Shown here one piece after another: positions 46,147-47,673 of a stretch of 47,673 nucleotides of DNA. Position 1 is the stretch's first letter. Each line of letters starts with the position of its first letter. The translations under genes and the position numbers were made by a program. A model generated the notes under the pieces. That model had not been told where the DNA came from, searched no databases, and saw nothing but the letters and a program-made list of their open reading frames with translations. Origin of the DNA: UBA2108 sp002713215 (GTDB taxonomy: Bacteria; Bacteroidota; Bacteroidia; Flavobacteriales_G; Salibacteraceae). The stretch is from contig CALAPY010000070.1 of the NCBI GenBank assembly GCA_937891015.1, forward strand, positions 1 to 47,673, read 5' to 3'.

Positions 46147-47094
46147 ATGAAAATATTGAAATCAGTTACTATTGGAGTTATTGCGTTGGTGGTAGTTGCC
46201 TTATTTGCTTTTCAAAGCGAAAAGGGAAAAGGACAGAAATGTCATCAGGGAAAGCACGTAAAAATATCACCTGAAATGAAAGCCAAGGTCATGGACGAGC
46301 GGGTTACGTTCGATAAATTGCTTTCCGCTTCGGAAAAAGAAACCATTGCAAAGGCCCGGGTTGAAATGAAGGAATTCAGAGTATATAAAAAAGGCCTGGA
46401 TAAATCAACCATGACGGAGGAGGATTGGAAGAATCTCCACATAAAGAAAAAGGAAATTCTAGGCCCTCTTTTCAAGATTGCTGAAAATCATAAAGAGGAT
46501 TTAATGGCAGTTAAAAAGAAAATTCACGGTGATGCTTATAAAGGATGTCACGGAATGAAGAAGGAAGAATGCCGCAAAGGAGATAAAGCCAAGTGTTGCG
46601 ATAAATCAGGAGTCAAGTGTGATAAAGGTAAATATGACAAGGGCGATTGGGATAAAAAGGACCCTAACAAAGGTGGAGACAAAACTGGATATGATAAGGG
46701 TGTGGATAAAGGTGACTGGAACAAGAAGGACAAGGGCGATTATGACAAGGAAAAATGTAAAGGATATTACTACAAGAGTCATGCGATTCGGTTTCTATTG
46801 TTAGACCCCGATAAGAACCCTACCACCAAGGGTGGTTCAGAAGCACGTGTTTTCCCTAACCCATCGCTCTACAGGAATACCCTATCATTTAATCATGAAA
46901 ACGATGGAGAGTTGATAATTGATTTGGTAGACAAGGAAGGCAAGGTAATTAAGCAGATAATGAATGAATACAGGAATGCGGGAACCGTTGAAATAGAAGT
47001 TGATGTCTCAGAATTATCTGGTGGTAATCTATACTTTTATCGAATTAGCGACAATGGAACCATTTCAAATCAAAAATTCATGATGGCTGATTAA
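46147..47094 (+). CDS. Lys/Asp/Gly/Cys-rich T9SS-sorted secreted protein
   Basis: Secreted protein of 315 residues. A signal sequence (MKILKSVTIGVIALVVVALF) is followed by a charged helical region (about 35-130). A low-complexity stretch (about 134-206) is rich in Lys, Asp, Gly and Cys (GDKAKCCDKSGVKCDKGKY, YDKGVDKGDWNKKDKGDYD). The C-terminal T9SS sorting domain begins near 235 (ARVFPNPSLYRN) and ends NQKFMMAD. The repeated DKGD/DKGxW units and several cysteines suggest metal binding or a flexible linker (inference). No close family is recognised. It stands alone, with a promoter-like box before it and a terminator after it. Confidence 0.82.
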   Translation: MKILKSVTIGVIALVVVALFAFQSEKGKGQKCHQGKHVKISPEMKAKVMDERVTFDKLLSASEKETIAKARVEMKEFRVYKKGLDKSTMTEEDWKNLHIKKKEILGPLFKIAENHKEDLMAVKKKIHGDAYKGCHGMKKEECRKGDKAKCCDKSGVKCDKGKYDKGDWDKKDPNKGGDKTGYDKGVDKGDWNKKDKGDYDKEKCKGYYYKSHAIRFLLLDPDKNPTTKGGSEARVFPNPSLYRNTLSFNHENDGELIIDLVDKEGKVIKQIMNEYRNAGTVEIEVDVSELSGGNLYFYRISDNGTISNQKFMMAD

Positions 47095-47113
47095 GCAATC
47101 TTTATAGAATATG

Positions 47114-47140
47114 AAAAGGCTCACTTTGTGGGCCTTTTTT
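47114..47140 (+). terminator. intrinsic terminator after the Cys/Lys-rich gene
   Basis: A stem (aaaggctcac / gtgggccttt, one G-T pair, small loop) followed by a run of T begins 19 bases after the stop codon. Confidence 0.85.
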
Positions 47141-47156
47141 ATGCTCTGAAAAATGG

Positions 47157-47185
47157 TTGTTCATAAAACAAGAGTTCTATATTCG
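47157..47185 (+). promoter_or_regulatory. probable promoter of the tRNA-Val / GIY-YIG unit
   Basis: A TTG at 47157-47159 and tatattcg at 47178-47185 (close to TAnnTTTG, one mismatch) are 18 bases apart, the spacing of Bacteroidota sigma-factor promoters. It ends 14 bases before the tRNA-like sequence at 47200. No comparable promoter is visible before the intact tRNA at 47532, so that tRNA may depend on this one. Confidence 0.45.
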
Positions 47186-47199
47186 CATTTCCATTTTAA

Positions 47200-47269
47200 G
47201 GGTCATTAGCTCAGTTGGTTTACCCGCCCGTACCGAACTTGGTACGGCACGTTCGGGCGGGGAGCGCTG
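47200..47269 (+). pseudogene. broken tRNA-Val 5' fragment with D-loop insertion
   Basis: Identical to nucleotides 1-31 of the downstream tRNA-Val (ggtcattagctcagttggtt onward), interrupted between gttta and gagcgctg by the hairpin at 47223-47261. The D-stem partners gctc and gagc are both kept, so the insertion expands the D-loop. The fragment stops in the 5' strand of the anticodon stem, so it cannot be a working tRNA. Confidence 0.8.
47223..47261 (+). repeat. 39-nt GC-rich palindromic hairpin in the tRNA D-loop
   Basis: Outer arms cccgcccg and cgggcggg are perfect inverted repeats. Inside, gtacc/ggtac can pair, or ccgaac/gttcgg as an alternative extension. Its GC content is far above that of the surrounding DNA, suggesting foreign origin or selection for structure. 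Confidence 0.85.
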
Positions 47270-47272
47270 ATT

Positions 47273-47506
47273 ATGAAAGTATATGTTTTAGAAAGCTTGG
47301 TGGACGGTTCTCACTATGTGGGGATGTCACAGAATGAGGAAAAAAGGCTTTTGGAGCATAATAGCGGAAAGGTTAAATCAACTAAGGCTAAAAAGCCGTA
47401 GAAAGTTATTTTTGTGGAGGAATTTCAATCGAGACCAGAGGCTCGTCTACGGGAAAAGTATTTGAAAAGTGCCGCAGGTAGAAGGTTTAGAAAAACACTT
47501 GGCTGA
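47273..47506 (+). pseudogene. GIY-YIG nuclease with in-frame amber codon
   Basis: A 77-codon frame with GIY-YIG family features: VYVL and HYVGMS as the GIY and YIG strands, R25 (EEKRLLEHN), and KSAAGRRFRKTLG near the end. It is interrupted by TAG at 47399-47401 (codon 43), where relatives usually read KPW; one G-to-A change would make TGG into TAG. The frame continues intact (KVIFVEEFQSRPEARLREKY) to TGA, with candidate catalytic Glu61 after the stop. The truncated 42-residue product would be inactive. The start ATG lies three bases after the tRNA fragment. Recent decay, readthrough or a sequencing error could explain the stop. Confidence 0.75.
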
Positions 47507-47531
47507 TTTTGATAATTCCGATTTACTTAAA

Positions 47532-47606
47532 GGGTCATTAGCTCAGTTGGTTTAGAGCGCTGCCTTGACAGGGCAGAGGTCACTGGTTCGAATCCAGTAT
47601 GACCCA
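47532..47606 (+). tRNA. tRNA-Val (GAC)
   Basis: Complete 75-nt cloverleaf. The acceptor pair gggtcat/atgaccc has 7 bp, the D-stem is gctc/gagc, the anticodon stem ctgcc/ggcag encloses the loop ttgacag (anticodon GAC), and the T-arm actgg/ccagt holds ttcgaat. The discriminator is A at 47606; CCA is not encoded. It is followed by a terminator. Confidence 0.95.
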
Positions 47607-47615
47607 CACAAACGG

Positions 47616-47645
47616 AAAGGGCTTCACAAAGTGAGGCCCTTTTTA
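47616..47645 (+). terminator. intrinsic terminator after tRNA-Val
   Basis: A 12-bp stem (aaagggcttcac / gtgaggcccttt, one G-T pair) with an aaa loop and a T-run starts ten bases after the tRNA. Confidence 0.85.
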
Positions 47646-47673
47646 TTTGTAGGAGTTCGTATGATTTGAACCA

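Larger units (their letters stand above)
47200..47531 (+). mobile_element. putative tRNA-targeting GIY-YIG element (332-bp unit)
   Basis: The unit begins with a copy of the first 31 nucleotides of tRNA-Val, split by a 39-nt GC-rich hairpin within the D-loop. The GIY-YIG reading frame follows at once, then 25 bases, then the intact tRNA-Val. The 23-nt direct repeat (47200-47222 and 47532-47554) and the restored target suggest an element that inserts at the tRNA and rebuilds a functional copy downstream. The mobility itself is inference; a single copy is visible here. Confidence 0.5.

Noticed and set aside
47641..47673. Sequence at the right edge resembling a minus-strand tRNA T-arm (gatttgaacca)
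   Set aside because: The stem next to the loop mismatches after one pair and the rest lies outside the window.

Overview
The window is AT-rich DNA from a member of the Bacteroidota, most likely a Flavobacteriales-type free-living bacterium (this placement is inference). The evidence is several proteins ending in type IX secretion (T9SS) sorting domains, LytTR response regulators paired with Reg_prop/Y_Y_Y sensor kinases, a GSCFA protein, promoter-like TAnnTTTG boxes, and a tRNA without an encoded CCA end. Coding density is high. The only gene-poor stretches over 300 bases are 12310-12731 and 17853-18198.

Left part (1-10.8 kb): a LytTR response regulator is followed by four closely spaced same-strand genes for exported proteins. 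These are a small T9SS protein, a 1869-residue fibre with 13 DSxGxAALGYVAG repeats, 34 consecutive 17-residue NTTG repeats and a C-terminal S74 self-cleaving chaperone, a predicted seven-bladed propeller T9SS protein, and a glycine-rich T9SS protein. A terminator closes the run. Next come a MATE transporter, a small methyltransferase, and an overlapping sensor kinase/LytTR regulator pair.

Centre (17.2-33.3 kb): a small outer-membrane-type protein lies divergent from a 15 kb gene for a cell-surface protein of about 5017 residues. It has seven beta-helix/CARDB-like modules of about 1.6 kb, 14 Ig-like repeats, a variant last unit and a T9SS domain. Modules 2-3-4 and 5-6-7 look like one 4.83 kb block duplicated.

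Right part (33.3-46 kb): an NtrY-like kinase overlaps an enoyl-CoA hydratase. On the minus strand lie a toxin-like protein with a possible Cys-His active site, a PolB-type exonuclease, and a tight GSCFA / VAT1-like reductase / GT39-like membrane glycosyltransferase operon. A DUF389 membrane protein on the plus strand separates these from a translationally coupled four-gene minus-strand operon. That operon (UbiA phosphoribosyltransferase, DprE1-like oxidase, DprE2-like reductase, HAD phosphatase) matches the complete route to polyprenyl-phospho-arabinose.

Right end (46.1-47.7 kb): a Lys/Asp/Gly/Cys-rich T9SS protein is followed by the most unusual structure in the window. A broken 5' part of tRNA-Val carries a GC-rich 39-nt hairpin inside its D-loop and runs into a GIY-YIG nuclease gene interrupted by an amber codon. 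An intact tRNA-Val(GAC) follows directly. The 332-bp unit looks like a tRNA-targeting nuclease element that duplicated part of its target.
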